The notes under the pieces were generated by a model, which ran no database searches, was not told the origin of the DNA, and worked only from the letters and a program-made list of their open reading frames with translations. From assembly GCF_016879755.1 (NCBI RefSeq), contig NZ_WOFU01000006.1, positions 226,151-290,150 on the forward strand: a stretch of 64,000 nucleotides of DNA. Direction: 5' to 3'. The stretch is from Bacillus sp. B15-48. Lineage in GTDB: Bacteria; Bacillota; Bacilli; Bacillales; Cytobacillaceae. Of this stretch, positions 54,345 through 63,240 are shown one piece after another. Both the position numbers and the translations under genes were made by a program. Each line of letters opens with the position of its first letter. Position 1 is the first letter of the stretch.

Positions 54345-54644
54345 ATGAACTTGTTTGAGAAACTTTATGACGAACAAGAAAATGTTAAGGTAAGGTTTGT
54401 GGGGTTTACAACAGAAGAAAGTCGCTATGATTTTGGAATAGTGCATACAAATATGTTTTTTGGAAAACCACTAATTGTCTGTATGCAAACAGGCCGATCC
54501 GCACTCCTCGATTCTTCAGATCTAAACAATATCGAGTACCTACAAAAGGCTTTCCACATTAAAGAATCTATTCAAGCGGCAGACTTGGCTGAGTTCTTTA
54601 AAACTGAATTACCTATCATGCCATTCCAACCACAATATGAATAA
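54345..54644 (+). CDS. DUF3055 family protein
   Basis: This 99-residue cytosolic protein begins MNLFEKLYDEQENVKVRFVG and contains GIVHTNMFFGKPLIVCMQTG, which I associate with the DUF3055 (SAV0927-like) family of Bacilli. Its function is unknown. GGAGGAG lies before the ATG. An AT-rich promoter region (54270-54315) is upstream and a strong terminator downstream, so it is a single-gene transcript. Confidence 0.75.
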   Translation: MNLFEKLYDEQENVKVRFVGFTTEESRYDFGIVHTNMFFGKPLIVCMQTGRSALLDSSDLNNIEYLQKAFHIKESIQAADLAEFFKTELPIMPFQPQYE

Positions 54645-54649
54645 TAAGA

Positions 54650-54680
54650 AACAGGTCCAACTTTTGGACCTGTTTTTTTT
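54650..54680 (+). terminator. Terminator after the DUF3055 gene
   Basis: AACAGGTCC and GGACCTGTT around AACTTTT, with a long T run. Confidence 0.9.
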
Positions 54681-54794
54681 ATTAATTTTTTAGTGTAAAC
54701 CATCGGTAAGCCACTAATAGGATGATTGCGCGCTTGCTCTTTTAAATGTCATCAAAAGTCATATAATGTCGATTAATTGAGAGAAAAAATTAAT

Positions 54795-54805
54795 TGTGTT
54801 ATACA
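54795..54805 (+). promoter_or_regulatory. CcpN-type operator 1 of SR1
   Basis: TGTGTTATACA fits the CcpN consensus TRTGHYATAYW perfectly and ends 8 bp upstream of the SR1 -35 hexamer. Confidence 0.65.
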
Positions 54806-54813
54806 ATTTAGGC

Positions 54814-54842
54814 TTGAAAAATCAATAGTGTTATATTATTAT
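54814..54842 (+). promoter_or_regulatory. Sigma-A promoter of SR1
   Basis: TTGAAA (54814-54819), a 17-nt spacer and TATTAT (54837-54842). The predicted RNA start is near 54849. Confidence 0.75.
54827..54837 (+). promoter_or_regulatory. CcpN-type operator 2 of SR1
   Basis: AGTGTTATATT matches TRTGHYATAYW with one mismatch at the first base. It lies in the spacer, 32 bp (three helical turns) from operator 1 and in the same orientation. Confidence 0.6.
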
Positions 54843-54905
54843 TGATTTAAAGGATTACAAACGCTTTCATATTTATAAATTTGAAGGAAAAGGGGTTTTA
54901 AAGGG

Positions 54906-55025
54906 ATGGGAACAATCGTTTGTCAAACATGTAACTCCACAATTGAGCACTTCGAAGATGAAAAAGTGACAGTTCTTTATGCAACTACTTGTAATTGTCA
55001 TAACAAAGACAATGAAAAGAAGTAA
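54906..55025 (+). CDS. sr1P: SR1P, GapA-binding peptide encoded in SR1
   Basis: This 39-residue peptide begins MGTIVCQTCNSTIEHFEDEK and continues VTVLYATTCNC, nearly the same as B. subtilis SR1P (MGTIVCQDCN..., 39 residues). Two CxxC/CxC-type cysteine pairs suggest a zinc-knuckle-like fold. In B. subtilis SR1P binds glyceraldehyde-3-phosphate dehydrogenase GapA and promotes GapA-RNase J1 interaction. RNase J1 is also encoded in this window. AAGGGG lies 10 nt before the ATG. Confidence 0.85.
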   Translation: MGTIVCQTCNSTIEHFEDEKVTVLYATTCNCHNKDNEKK

Positions 55026-55037
55026 TAAATAATAAAT

Positions 55038-55068
55038 GGGTATGCGATTAATCGCATACCCTTTTTTT
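55038..55068 (+). terminator. Terminator of SR1
   Basis: GGGTATGCGATT and AATCGCATACCC form a perfect 24-nt palindrome, followed by seven Ts. Confidence 0.9.
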
Positions 55069-55107
55069 GCATTTCCTTTTTCTCAATTGCTGTCCTGGTA
55101 ACAAGTC

Positions 55108-56580
55108 TTACCAGATAGGCTTATGTTCCTTTATGACACGGATCATGTGCAGTTTATCATCCTCTGGTCCTTGTACGGGGAGCCCTGCCTCTACATTCAT
55201 TTTGATATAAAGCAGGTTTTCGGAAGTGATAATTTCCCCTGGAATGAAGATAGGAATCCCTGGCGGATAGACCATGACAAATTCAGCGATAATTCTTCCT
55301 TCAGACTCAGCAAAAGGGATTACTTCTGTCTCAGCATAAAATGCATCCCTTGGCGTTAATGAGAGGACAGGGATGTCCGGGAGCATAACCTGGGCATGAA
55401 TTTTTTCAGCTGGTATATGATATTCAGCTGATAACTCTTGAAGTGCTTTAATGAGGAGCTCTCCCTCTTTTTCAGTATCACCAGGTGTAATCAGACAAAG
55501 AAGATTATAAAGGTCTGAGAGTTCAACCTCAATATTGTATTTTTCGCGCAACCACTTTTCAGCGTCATACCCTGAAATCCCTAAGTCTTTGACAGATATA
55601 ATGAGCTTTGTTGGGTCATAATCAAATGTGGCTTTACTTCCAAGAATCTCATCGCCTACACAATAAAGATGCTCTATATTATTAATACGCTTTCTAACTG
55701 AATGTGCAAGTTTAATGGTCTTATCGATCAATTCCCTTCCTTCTGTTACTAACCTTCGTCTTGCAACGTCTAATGATGCTAGTAGTAGATAGGAAGTGGA
55801 GGTTGTTGTGAGCATTGACAATATAGATTGCACTCGTTTATAGGAAACAAGTCCGTCTCTTACATTTAATATCGAACTTTGTGTCATTGATCCACCAAGC
55901 TTATGAACACTTGTTGCTGCCATATCAGCCCCTGCTTGCATTGCAGATAATGGTAAATCCTCATGGAAATGAATATGAACGCCATGGGCCTCATCCACCA
56001 ACACAGGCACTTCGTAGGAATGAGCAATTTCAACGATTTTTCTTAAATCAGCTGAAACGCCGAAATAAGTTGGATTAATGACAAGTAAACCTTTTGCATC
56101 GGGATGCCGTTCCAAAGCTTTTTCTACGGCATCTGTCGTAATACCATGGGAAATACCAAGTTTCTCATCGATATCTGGATGAATGAAGATTGGAATGGCC
56201 CCTGAAAATACGATAGCGGACATGATTGACTTGTGAACGTTCCTTGGTACGATAATTTTATCACCTGGTCCACAAACCGTCATAATCATTGTCATAATTG
56301 CTCCGCTCGTACCTTGAACGGAGAAGAAAGTATGATCTGCCCCAAAGGCTTCAGCAGCAAGATCTTGAGCTTGTTTAATAATACCTTTAGGTGAATGAAG
56401 GTCGTCTAATGGCCCTATGTTAATTAAGTCAATTGATAAAGCATTATCACCGATAAATTCGCGAAATTCGGGGTCCATGCCAGCACCTTTTTTATGTCCA
56501 GGAATATGAAACTGTACTGGTTCGTTTTTAGCATGTTGAACTAATCCGGTGAATAATGGCGTTTCATTTTGAGACAACAA
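55108..56580 (-). CDS. speA: Arginine decarboxylase
   Basis: This 490-residue PLP enzyme of the Orn/Lys/Arg decarboxylase (fold I) family makes agmatine, the first step to spermidine. The PLP lysine is Lys227 in TSVHKLGGSMTQ. The HIPGHKKGAGMDP N-terminal motif and the YPPGIPIFIPGE C-terminal block are present. The start is TTG 56580 with AGAGGTG upstream. It is convergent with SR1. Family members cannot always be told apart as Arg or Lys decarboxylases; the gene neighbourhood (SR1, yktA) supports speA. Confidence 0.9.
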   Translation of the reverse strand: MLSQNETPLFTGLVQHAKNEPVQFHIPGHKKGAGMDPEFREFIGDNALSIDLINIGPLDDLHSPKGIIKQAQDLAAEAFGADHTFFSVQGTSGAIMTMIMTVCGPGDKIIVPRNVHKSIMSAIVFSGAIPIFIHPDIDEKLGISHGITTDAVEKALERHPDAKGLLVINPTYFGVSADLRKIVEIAHSYEVPVLVDEAHGVHIHFHEDLPLSAMQAGADMAATSVHKLGGSMTQSSILNVRDGLVSYKRVQSILSMLTTTSTSYLLLASLDVARRRLVTEGRELIDKTIKLAHSVRKRINNIEHLYCVGDEILGSKATFDYDPTKLIISVKDLGISGYDAEKWLREKYNIEVELSDLYNLLCLITPGDTEKEGELLIKALQELSAEYHIPAEKIHAQVMLPDIPVLSLTPRDAFYAETEVIPFAESEGRIIAEFVMVYPPGIPIFIPGEIITSENLLYIKMNVEAGLPVQGPEDDKLHMIRVIKEHKPIW

Positions 56581-56699
56581 TGATTGCTACACCTCTTTAA
56601 CATCAAGTTGCGATTCCTATATATACATTCAAAACAAAAGAATTATAGCATTATTCATTTCCTTTGCAAAGAAATTTTTTTTATAAATAAAAACTGGTT

Positions 56700-56742
56700 A
56701 TATCCTTTATTCATGCCCTTTTTTTTCAGGAATAAAAGGATA
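56700..56742. promoter_or_regulatory. Inverted repeat upstream of the nitronate monooxygenase gene
   Basis: ATATCCTTTATTC and GAATAAAAGGATAT (one bulged base) flank a T-rich loop. It could be a terminator-like or antiterminator leader element. Confidence 0.35.
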
Positions 56743-56788
56743 TGGAGACAAAAGAACGAATAGGAAGATATGAAAGGAGAGGGGAACT

Positions 56789-57748
56789 TTGCGTTGGGAT
56801 ACAAAAATAACAAATTTAATGAACATTCAATACCCGATTATTCAAGGAGGGCTTGCTTATTTGGCCTATGCTGATCTCGCTGCGGCCGTGTCTAACGCTG
56901 GCGGTCTAGGACAAATTACAGCGATGTCATTGCCGAATCCAGAAGCTTTAAGGTCGGAAATTAAAAAGCTAAAGTCGCTGACTGAAAAACCATTTGGAGT
57001 AAACTTTGCCATTGGTCAACATGGACGTCCCTTTTCTCATATGTTGGATGTGGCGATTGAAGAGAAAGTACCTGTGATAACCATGACAGGAGGAAATCCT
57101 GCCCCTATTTTTGAACAGCTTCAAGGGGTTGACGTGAAAAAACTTGTCCTTGTGGCAGCGAAAAAACAGGCACAAAAAGCGGAGGACCTTGGTGCAGATG
57201 CAGTCGTGGTTGTTGGTCAAGAAGGAGGAGGCCATTTAGGCAAAAATGATACTGGAACGATGGTACTAATTCCAAGTGTAGTTGATGCTGTAGGCATTCC
57301 TGTTATTGCCTCAGGAGGGATTGCGGACGGACGTGGATTAATGGCTGCTTTGGCTCTCGGTGCAGAAGGGATAGAAATGGGGACGAGATTCATTGCAACC
57401 AAAGAATGCATTCATGCGAGTCAGTTATACAAAAACCGCCTTATAAATGGTACTGAAAATGATACAGTAGTGATTAAACGTTCAATTGGAGCACCAGCAA
57501 GAGCCATTGCAAATGATTGGACCGAAAAAATACTTGAAAAGGAAAAGAAATATGGGGATTATGAATCTTTAAAGGATCTTATAAGCGGGGAAGCGAATAT
57601 AAAGTATATTTATGATGGTGAAGAGAAAGCTGGTTTTGCATGGGCAGGCCAAGTGATGGGATTGATTAAAGATACCCCGACCGTCAATGAATTATTTTTA
57701 AGAATGGTCCGTGAAGCTGAAGAGATTAGAAGAAATTGGTCTGAATAG
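56789..57748 (+). CDS. Nitronate monooxygenase-family flavoprotein
   Basis: This 319-residue TIM-barrel FMN protein belongs to the NPD/FabK-like family. Motifs are YPIIQGGLAYLAYADLAAAV at the N-terminus, GVNFAIGQHG, VVVVGQEGGGHLG and IPVIASGGIADGRGLMAALA with the FMN-phosphate site. It may oxidise nitronates or act as an enoyl-ACP reductase II; sequence alone does not settle it. The start is TTG 56789, strongly supported by AAAGGAGAGGGG. Confidence 0.85.
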   Translation: MRWDTKITNLMNIQYPIIQGGLAYLAYADLAAAVSNAGGLGQITAMSLPNPEALRSEIKKLKSLTEKPFGVNFAIGQHGRPFSHMLDVAIEEKVPVITMTGGNPAPIFEQLQGVDVKKLVLVAAKKQAQKAEDLGADAVVVVGQEGGGHLGKNDTGTMVLIPSVVDAVGIPVIASGGIADGRGLMAALALGAEGIEMGTRFIATKECIHASQLYKNRLINGTENDTVVIKRSIGAPARAIANDWTEKILEKEKKYGDYESLKDLISGEANIKYIYDGEEKAGFAWAGQVMGLIKDTPTVNELFLRMVREAEEIRRNWSE

Positions 57749-57821
57749 TACATAATTTGCTTTATCTAAAAGAAGTTGTGTACAATTTTACAGATAAGAT
57801 AAATAAAGCAGGTGTGTTTAT

Positions 57822-58094
57822 ATGGAATATCAATATCCGATTGATCATGCTTGGACAACAGATGAAATCATCGAGGTCATTCGTTTTTTTGAAGCAATAG
57901 AACTTGCATATGAAAAAGGAATAGATCGTGAGGAGCTTTTAGAAGCTTATCGTCGCTTTAAACAAATTGTCCCAAGTAAAGCGGAGGAGAGAAAGATATG
58001 TAATGAGTTCGAGGAAGAGAGCGGTTATTCCTCTTATCGAACAATTAAATTAGCAAAAGAAGCAAGTGAAGGAAAACGAATAAAAATGAAATAA
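57822..58094 (+). CDS. yktA: UPF0223 family protein YktA
   Basis: This 90-residue helical protein begins [20 protein letters not shown] and contains [27 protein letters not shown], the UPF0223/YktA signature. Function unknown. GCAGGTG lies before the ATG. It is convergent with yktB over a shared terminator, as in B. subtilis. Confidence 0.92.
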   Translation: MEYQYPIDHAWTTDEIIEVIRFFEAIELAYEKGIDREELLEAYRRFKQIVPSKAEERKICNEFEEESGYSSYRTIKLAKEASEGKRIKMK

Positions 58095-58121
58095 AACGGC
58101 CTTTCTGGCCGTTTTTTATTT
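58094..58121. terminator. Bidirectional terminator between yktA and yktB
   Basis: AAAACGGCC and GGCCGTTTT around TTTCT. Confidence 0.85.
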
Positions 58122-58126
58122 CATTT

Positions 58127-58750
58127 TTAGTGTCCCAATTTGTACAAAGGGACCAATGTCTTTAACACCGAATCAAATGTTTCTAGCAACTCGGTTGAAC
58201 TTAATTTGACAGCTTCTTCTCTCGGAATTTGATAACCACATAAGATTTCAGCTTTTTTAACATTTTGCAACCGTTGAAACATCGAGACTAACTCCGTTTG
58301 TGTGAGCTCACTCTGCTTAAAGACATCTGGCTTTGTATGATCCATTGACCATACAAAATTGTTAGGCGTTTCATTAAATAGGCGCTCAGCATTTTGTTCC
58401 AGTAATTTTCCGAATTCTTGTTTATTTGGTGCTTCATATATGAGTGCAAACCAAACAAATAAATGAGTTTCCCAAAGGCCTATCTGAAAATGGGGCAACA
58501 TCTTATATCCGCGTGGATTTGCTGCAAATGCTACCCAAGTATCATTGGGGGGATTTTTCGTTCTGCGGGCATGTTTTGCTACATGATAGAATAGTTCATC
58601 CCCTGTTAAAGTGGACAACTCCGGAGTGAAATATTTCCCGAGACTTTCAAGTTTTGGTCGTATATTCCCTTTTAAAGCTTCCATTCGCTCATCTAGCCCG
58701 TCTATTGTAAAAACATTAAAGTCGTCTTCCGTAAATCCATTTATGTTCAT
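58127..58750 (-). CDS. yktB: DUF1054 family protein YktB
   Basis: This 207-residue cytosolic protein begins [20 protein letters not shown] and contains [20 protein letters not shown] and WSMDHTKPD, the DUF1054 (UPF0637) pattern of YktB. The function is unknown. AGGAGG precedes the ATG at good spacing. It is convergent with yktA and divergent from ykzI. Confidence 0.92.
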   Translation of the reverse strand: MNINGFTEDDFNVFTIDGLDERMEALKGNIRPKLESLGKYFTPELSTLTGDELFYHVAKHARRTKNPPNDTWVAFAANPRGYKMLPHFQIGLWETHLFVWFALIYEAPNKQEFGKLLEQNAERLFNETPNNFVWSMDHTKPDVFKQSELTQTELVSMFQRLQNVKKAEILCGYQIPREEAVKLSSTELLETFDSVLKTLVPLYKLGH

Positions 58751-58919
58751 CCATACTACCTCCTAAAAACCCTTTAAGTTATTGTAGCAAACTAACAGGA
58801 ATTATTGAAGGGATTGAAATTTATCATAGGCATGAGTACAAATTTGTTGCATCGTCCACTCGTTTTTAATATTATAATAATAAAAAAAATTCAAAAATAG
58901 GTTGAAAGGATGTGGAGAA

Positions 58920-59114
58920 ATGAAAAAAATAATGAAATCAATGAAAGGAATGTCAGAAAGCCGTCAAAGGAAAGCTGTTCTAAGGCTTGAGTTAGATTAT
59001 GAACTTGCGACTCTTTTCGAAGCAATGGGTGAATCGAATAAGGGGAAAATGAATGAATGTAAGGAAAAGCTTGAGAATATTCGTAAAGAACTTTTACAAC
59101 TGAAAGCTTTATAA
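58920..59114 (+). CDS. ykzI: Small helical protein YkzI-like
   Basis: This 64-residue charged, helical protein (MKKIMKSMKGMSESRQRKAV) sits where ykzI lies in B. subtilis, between yktB and yktC. A coiled coil from about 15 to 60 is likely; no membrane segment. ATG 58920 follows AAGGATGTGGAGAA; the frame is open 6 codons upstream. Function unknown. The symbol rests on position and size. Confidence 0.7.
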   Translation: MKKIMKSMKGMSESRQRKAVLRLELDYELATLFEAMGESNKGKMNECKEKLENIRKELLQLKAL

Positions 59115-59194
59115 TTTAGAACAACAGAATATTTTCACGGATAAGGAATGGATTTTTAAATGATGAATAATGAAATATGTAATATGTGGGGACA

Positions 59195-59240
59195 ATGATA
59201 ACGGACTTCGATAATTAGGGAGTTCGTTATCATTTTTTTC
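59195..59240 (+). terminator. Terminator after ykzI
   Basis: ATGATAACG and CGTTATCAT with an inner CT/AG extension, followed by TTTTTT. Confidence 0.8.
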
Positions 59241-59334
59241 TTATTTTTGCTTAAGTGTAATTACTTGAAGAAAATGGGTATATCTTTTAAGCTAAGCCTA
59301 ATATTCTTCATAATGGAAATAAGGGGGGCTTGTA

Positions 59335-60138
59335 TTGACGACAAATATATACGAAATAAATACATACGCACAACAGTGGGTTAAGGAAGCAGGAGAGAGT
59401 ATCCGCGCATCTTTTCCAAAAACATTAGACATAAAGACGAAATCAAATCCTAATGATTTAGTAACGAATATTGATAAGGAAACGGAACAATATTTTATAA
59501 AAAAAATAAAGGCCACGTTCCCTGACCATCAAATCTTAGGCGAAGAAGGTTATGGGGATAAAATAGACGAACTGTCAGGGATTGTATGGATTATTGACCC
59601 AATTGACGGTACGATGAATTTCATTCATCAACAGCGGAATTTTGCTATTTCAGTTGCAGTTTATGAAAATGGGAAAGGGAGAATTGGTCTGATTTATGAT
59701 GTCGTTCATGATGAACTGTATCATGTCATTCGGGGGCAAGGGGTTTTTATGAATGGTTTAGAGCTACCACGCTTAGAAGCACGTGGTGTTTCTGAATCGA
59801 TTATTGCTCTTAACGCTACATGGGTAACGGAAAATCGACGTCTGCCACCATCTCTACTGGCGCCTCTTGTAAAAAAAGCTCGTGGCACAAGATCATATGG
59901 TTCAGCGGCATTAGAAATGGTATATGTCGCATCAGGACGAATTGATGCATATCTCACACCTAGACTTGCACCTTGGGATTTTGCAGCTGGTGTTATTATG
60001 ATTGAGGAATTAGGAGGAGTGGCAACGAATTTACGTGGGGAACCGTTTGATTTAATCAAGGAAAATTCCGTTCTCGTTGCAAAACCAGGGCTACATTCTG
60101 AGATTTTGGAGGTGTATTTACAGGGAGGGAAATGGTAA
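59335..60138 (+). CDS. suhB: Inositol monophosphatase-family protein YktC
   Basis: This 267-residue Mg2+-dependent phosphatase has metal motifs GEEGYG, IDPIDGTMNF (DPxDGT) and APWDFAAG (WD). It hydrolyses inositol-1-phosphate or related sugar phosphates; SuhB-like proteins may also act on RNA polymerase in other bacteria, which is not shown here. The start is TTG 59335 with AAGGGGGG upstream. Position between ykzI and ylaF matches B. subtilis yktC. Confidence 0.93.
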   Translation: MTTNIYEINTYAQQWVKEAGESIRASFPKTLDIKTKSNPNDLVTNIDKETEQYFIKKIKATFPDHQILGEEGYGDKIDELSGIVWIIDPIDGTMNFIHQQRNFAISVAVYENGKGRIGLIYDVVHDELYHVIRGQGVFMNGLELPRLEARGVSESIIALNATWVTENRRLPPSLLAPLVKKARGTRSYGSAALEMVYVASGRIDAYLTPRLAPWDFAAGVIMIEELGGVATNLRGEPFDLIKENSVLVAKPGLHSEILEVYLQGGKW

Positions 60139-60141
60139 GAA

Positions 60142-60166
60142 AAAAGAGCCGGAATCCCGGCCCTTA
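60142..60166 (-). terminator. Terminator of ylaF
   Basis: On the minus strand GGGCCGG and CCGGCTC pair around GATT, followed by TTTTTT. Confidence 0.65.
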
Positions 60167-60349
60167 CAGCTCTCCATTCTCTTGCATTCTCTTTTTCATT
60201 TTAAAACCATAGCCCATGCTTATTGATAAAGCAATCACTGATATGACCGCACCTAAAATACTTGATTCACCGATGGCAACTCCGATGCCCATCATGCTAG
60301 CAGCTGCCGCAATGGCCAAAAGTAAGAACCCCCATTTTATTTGTTTCAT
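60164..60349 (-). CDS. ylaF: Small membrane protein YlaF (DUF5325)
   Basis: This 61-residue protein has two transmembrane helices (about 5-24 and 30-48), with a basic C-terminal end (KMKKRMQENGEL), matching YlaF/DUF5325. Function unknown. It is divergent from typA, as in B. subtilis. The upstream sequence GGGGGGAAGAAAACG provides the ribosome binding site. Confidence 0.85.
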   Translation of the reverse strand: MKQIKWGFLLLAIAAAASMMGIGVAIGESSILGAVISVIALSISMGYGFKMKKRMQENGEL

Positions 60350-60478
60350 CGTTTTCTTCCCCCCCTCATGATTTATATTGTACAGAAAATACTTGGTGGT
60401 TTCTATCTTTAATTATGGTATAATGGCTCAGTTGTAAAAAAATGATAATATATTTAAGATAAAGGTAGGTTGACTTTT

Positions 60479-62317
60479 TTGAAATTAAGAGAAGATATTC
60501 GAAATATCGCGATTATTGCTCACGTTGACCATGGAAAAACGACACTAGTAGATCAGTTATTGAAACAAGCCGGTACGTTTAGAGCGAATGAAAATATTGA
60601 GGAAAGGGCAATGGATTCCAACGATATCGAAAGAGAACGTGGAATTACAATTCTTGCCAAAAATACAGGGATTAAATACAAAGATACAAGAATTAATATA
60701 TTAGACACTCCAGGACACGCAGATTTTGGCGGCGAGGTTGAGCGAATCATGAAGATGGTAGATGGTGTTCTTCTTGTCGTTGACGCTTACGAGGGCTGTA
60801 TGCCGCAAACTAGATTTGTCTTAAAGAAAGCTCTTGAGCAGCATTTGACTCCGATTGTCGTCGTTAATAAAATCGATAGAGACTTTGCTCGCCCCGGAGA
60901 AGTAGTTGATGAAGTACTAGATTTATTCATTGAACTAGGAGCGAATGAAGACCAGCTTGAATTCCCAGTTGTGTATGCATCTGGGATTAATGGGACTGCT
61001 AGCTTAACCCCTGATAAACAGGAGGAAAATATGCAGTCTCTTTATGAAACGATTATTAACCATATTCCTGCCCCGATTGATAATCGGGAAGAACCACTTC
61101 AATTTCAAGTCGCACTCCTAGATTATAATGATTATGTTGGTCGAATCGGAATTGGTCGTGTTTTTCGTGGGACAATTAAAGTTGGTCAACAGGTAGCCTT
61201 AATGAAGTTGGATGGTACCGTAAAGCAGTTTAGAGTATCGAAAATCTTCGGTTTCTTTGGGCTAAAGCGAGAGGAGATTGAAGAGGCAAAATCAGGAGAC
61301 TTAATTGCTGTTTCGGGGATGGAGGATATTAACGTTGGAGAAACAGTCTGTCCCGCTGATCACCAAGACCCGCTGCCAGTTTTACGTATTGATGAGCCTA
61401 CATTGCAAATGACATTTCTTGTTAACAATAGCCCCTTTGCCGGACGTGAAGGGAAATATCTGACGTCTAGGAAAGTGGAAGAAAGATTACGCTCTCAGTT
61501 ACAGACAGATGTTAGTCTTCGGGTTGAAAATACGGATTCGCCGGATGCTTGGATTGTTTCAGGTCGTGGGGAACTCCACTTGTCTATTTTAATTGAAAAC
61601 ATGCGTCGTGAAGGATTTGAATTACAAGTCTCAAAGCCAGAAGTTATCGTGAGAGAAATCGATGGCGTCCGTTGCGAGCCTGTTGAACGAGTGCAAATTG
61701 ATATTCCGGAAGAACATACTGGAGCGATTATGGAATCAATGGGTGCACGAAAAGGCGAGATGTTAGATATGAATAATAGTGGCAACGGTCAAGTCCGGCT
61801 TACTTTTAATATCCCTGCCCGTGGGTTAATCGGATATACAACAGAATTCCTAACGCTTACTCGTGGATATGGAATTATTAATCATTCATTTGATAGCTAT
61901 CAGCCAATGCAGCCAGGACAGGTTGGTGGGAGACGTCAAGGGGTCCTTGTCTCAATGGAGAGTGGTAAAGCGACAACTTATGGTATTATGGGAGTAGAAG
62001 ATCGCGGAACCATTTTTGTCGAACCTGGAACAGAGATCTATGAAGGAATGATTGTCGGGGAACATACGCGTGAAAACGATATTACTGTAAATTTAACGAA
62101 AGTCAAACACGCAACCAATGTCCGTTCGGCGAATAAAGATCAAACATCGGTAATTAAAAAGCCACGAATCATGACATTGGAAGAGTCATTAGAATATTTA
62201 AATGAGGATGAATTCTGTGAAGTAACACCGAAGTCCATCCGGCTTCGAAAGAAGGTCCTCGATAAAAATGAACGTGAACGGTCTGCGAAGAAGCAAAAAT
62301 ACGCAGAACAAAATTAG
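60479..62317 (+). CDS. typA: Ribosome-associated GTPase TypA/BipA
   Basis: This 612-residue translational GTPase resembles EF-G without domain IV. G1 is AHVDHGKTTLVDQLL, G2 RERGIT, G3 DTPGHADFGGEVERI, G4 NKIDRD and G5 YASGINGTAS. The C-terminal BipA-specific domain (about 480-600) is intact. The start is TTG 60479 with AAAGGTAGG 10 nt upstream; TTG 60470 would overlap that site. It acts on the ribosome in stress and 50S assembly. It is followed by ylaH. Confidence 0.96.
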   Translation: MKLREDIRNIAIIAHVDHGKTTLVDQLLKQAGTFRANENIEERAMDSNDIERERGITILAKNTGIKYKDTRINILDTPGHADFGGEVERIMKMVDGVLLVVDAYEGCMPQTRFVLKKALEQHLTPIVVVNKIDRDFARPGEVVDEVLDLFIELGANEDQLEFPVVYASGINGTASLTPDKQEENMQSLYETIINHIPAPIDNREEPLQFQVALLDYNDYVGRIGIGRVFRGTIKVGQQVALMKLDGTVKQFRVSKIFGFFGLKREEIEEAKSGDLIAVSGMEDINVGETVCPADHQDPLPVLRIDEPTLQMTFLVNNSPFAGREGKYLTSRKVEERLRSQLQTDVSLRVENTDSPDAWIVSGRGELHLSILIENMRREGFELQVSKPEVIVREIDGVRCEPVERVQIDIPEEHTGAIMESMGARKGEMLDMNNSGNGQVRLTFNIPARGLIGYTTEFLTLTRGYGIINHSFDSYQPMQPGQVGGRRQGVLVSMESGKATTYGIMGVEDRGTIFVEPGTEIYEGMIVGEHTRENDITVNLTKVKHATNVRSANKDQTSVIKKPRIMTLEESLEYLNEDEFCEVTPKSIRLRKKVLDKNERERSAKKQKYAEQN

Positions 62318-62386
62318 TATCGATGGATTAAATTTTTTCTAGGGACATGGTTAATCCGCAAGAAATTTAATAGGGGGAAACAGTAT

Positions 62387-62701
62387 ATGGATATTAGTCA
62401 ACGCCTAACCTTTTTTGCAGCACTCTATAAAGTCCATGAAAATCCTGATTTGGGTATGTGGATGCTTTATTTAACCATTTTCTTATTAAGTGTTTTAGTA
62501 TACAAGCTTGGTTTTTCGCAGAAACTCCCTTTATTTAAATCCATTTTAATATACTTGTTCCTTGGTTTGGGATGTACAATCTTAACTTTTTTAGGAATAT
62601 TCTTACCGATAGCTGAGGGGCTAGTAGTAGCAGCGTTGATTTTAATTATTTATAAAATTCGTCTCCATCTTCATAAAAAACAAGAAATGGATGCTAGCTG
62701 A
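62387..62701 (+). CDS. ylaH: YlaH-like membrane protein
   Basis: This 104-residue protein has three transmembrane helices (about 25-41, 49-68 and 70-90), matching the YlaH family. The N-terminus [20 protein letters not shown] precedes the first helix. Function unknown. AGGGGGAAACAGT lies before the ATG. Next to typA as in B. subtilis; it is followed after 11 bp by a small acidic protein gene. Confidence 0.85.
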   Translation: MDISQRLTFFAALYKVHENPDLGMWMLYLTIFLLSVLVYKLGFSQKLPLFKSILIYLFLGLGCTILTFLGIFLPIAEGLVVAALILIIYKIRLHLHKKQEMDAS

Positions 62702-62712
62702 GGTGAGCGTTG

Positions 62713-63003
62713 ATGATATCCCTACAAGACAAGCTTTATAATTGGTTAACGATAAAAGTAGTAGTTGATGCAAGACCGGACGATTCAGCAGCCGTTGAAA
62801 CGAAAGAAATGTTCGAGCAACTTTTAGCAGATGAGCATGGCATCGATGAACTAGAAATTGAAGTGGATGAAGAAATGTACTCGATCGCTGTTGAACGTAA
62901 TGGAGAAAAGAAAACATACCGATTTCCACGTGAATTAATCGAAGTGATGATTGACCAGATAAATGAAGAACCAGAAAAATATGTGAATTATCCCGAAAAA
63001 TAA
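62713..63003 (+). CDS. Small acidic protein of 96 residues, unknown
   Basis: It begins MISLQDKLYNWLTIKVVVDA and contains ETKEMFEQLLADEHGIDELE and YRFPRELIEVMIDQIN. It is acidic and soluble, probably alpha/beta. I do not recognise a family. ATG 62713 with AGGTGAGCGTTG upstream is preferred; TTG 62710 is in frame. It is probably translated with ylaH (11-bp gap) and ends at a bidirectional terminator. Confidence 0.75.
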   Translation: MISLQDKLYNWLTIKVVVDARPDDSAAVETKEMFEQLLADEHGIDELEIEVDEEMYSIAVERNGEKKTYRFPRELIEVMIDQINEEPEKYVNYPEK

Positions 63004-63035
63004 GAAGCCGCTAAAAGCGGCTTCTGTTTTTTTGT
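63004..63035. terminator. Bidirectional terminator before ylaI
   Basis: GAAGCCGCT and AGCGGCTTC around AAA, followed by TTTTTTT. Confidence 0.85.
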
Positions 63036-63036
63036 T

Positions 63037-63240
63037 TTACCATTCGTCCTCGTCTGAGCTGGGGGTTTTATATAGACGGAAATTACCTGTTGCTAATCGT
63101 TTTAATGTATTTTCCGCAATACGTTCGTGGCATTCTTCGCACATATATGTGTGGATTGGTCGATTGCGCAATTGTTTTGCTTGTAACGTGTCATCATGTA
63201 TTGTTTCAATTTTATCGCATATTACACATTTAACTCTCAT
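63037..63240 (-). CDS. ylaI: Zinc-ribbon protein YlaI (DUF2197)
   Basis: This 67-residue protein has CVIC near the N-terminus and CEEC in the middle, a zinc-ribbon with about 27 residues between knuckles, matching YlaI/DUF2197. The role is unknown. ATG 63240 (MRVKCVICDK) follows CGAGGTG; the frame is open 17 codons upstream without a ribosome binding site. Confidence 0.88.
   Translation of the reverse strand: MRVKCVICDKIETIHDDTLQAKQLRNRPIHTYMCEECHERIAENTLKRLATGNFRLYKTPSSDEDEW

Larger units (their letters stand above)
54849..55068 (+). ncRNA. sr1: Dual-function small RNA SR1
   Basis: This RNA of about 220 nt is defined by the promoter at 54814-54842 and a perfect terminator palindrome at 55038-55061 with seven Ts. 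It encodes the SR1P peptide, lies next to speA, and is preceded by CcpN-type operators, all as in B. subtilis SR1. There SR1 base-pairs with ahrC mRNA and encodes SR1P. A cre-like site (TTACAAACGCTTTCA, about 54855-54869) with one mismatch lies just after the start, consistent with added CcpA control. Ends are predicted. Confidence 0.8.
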
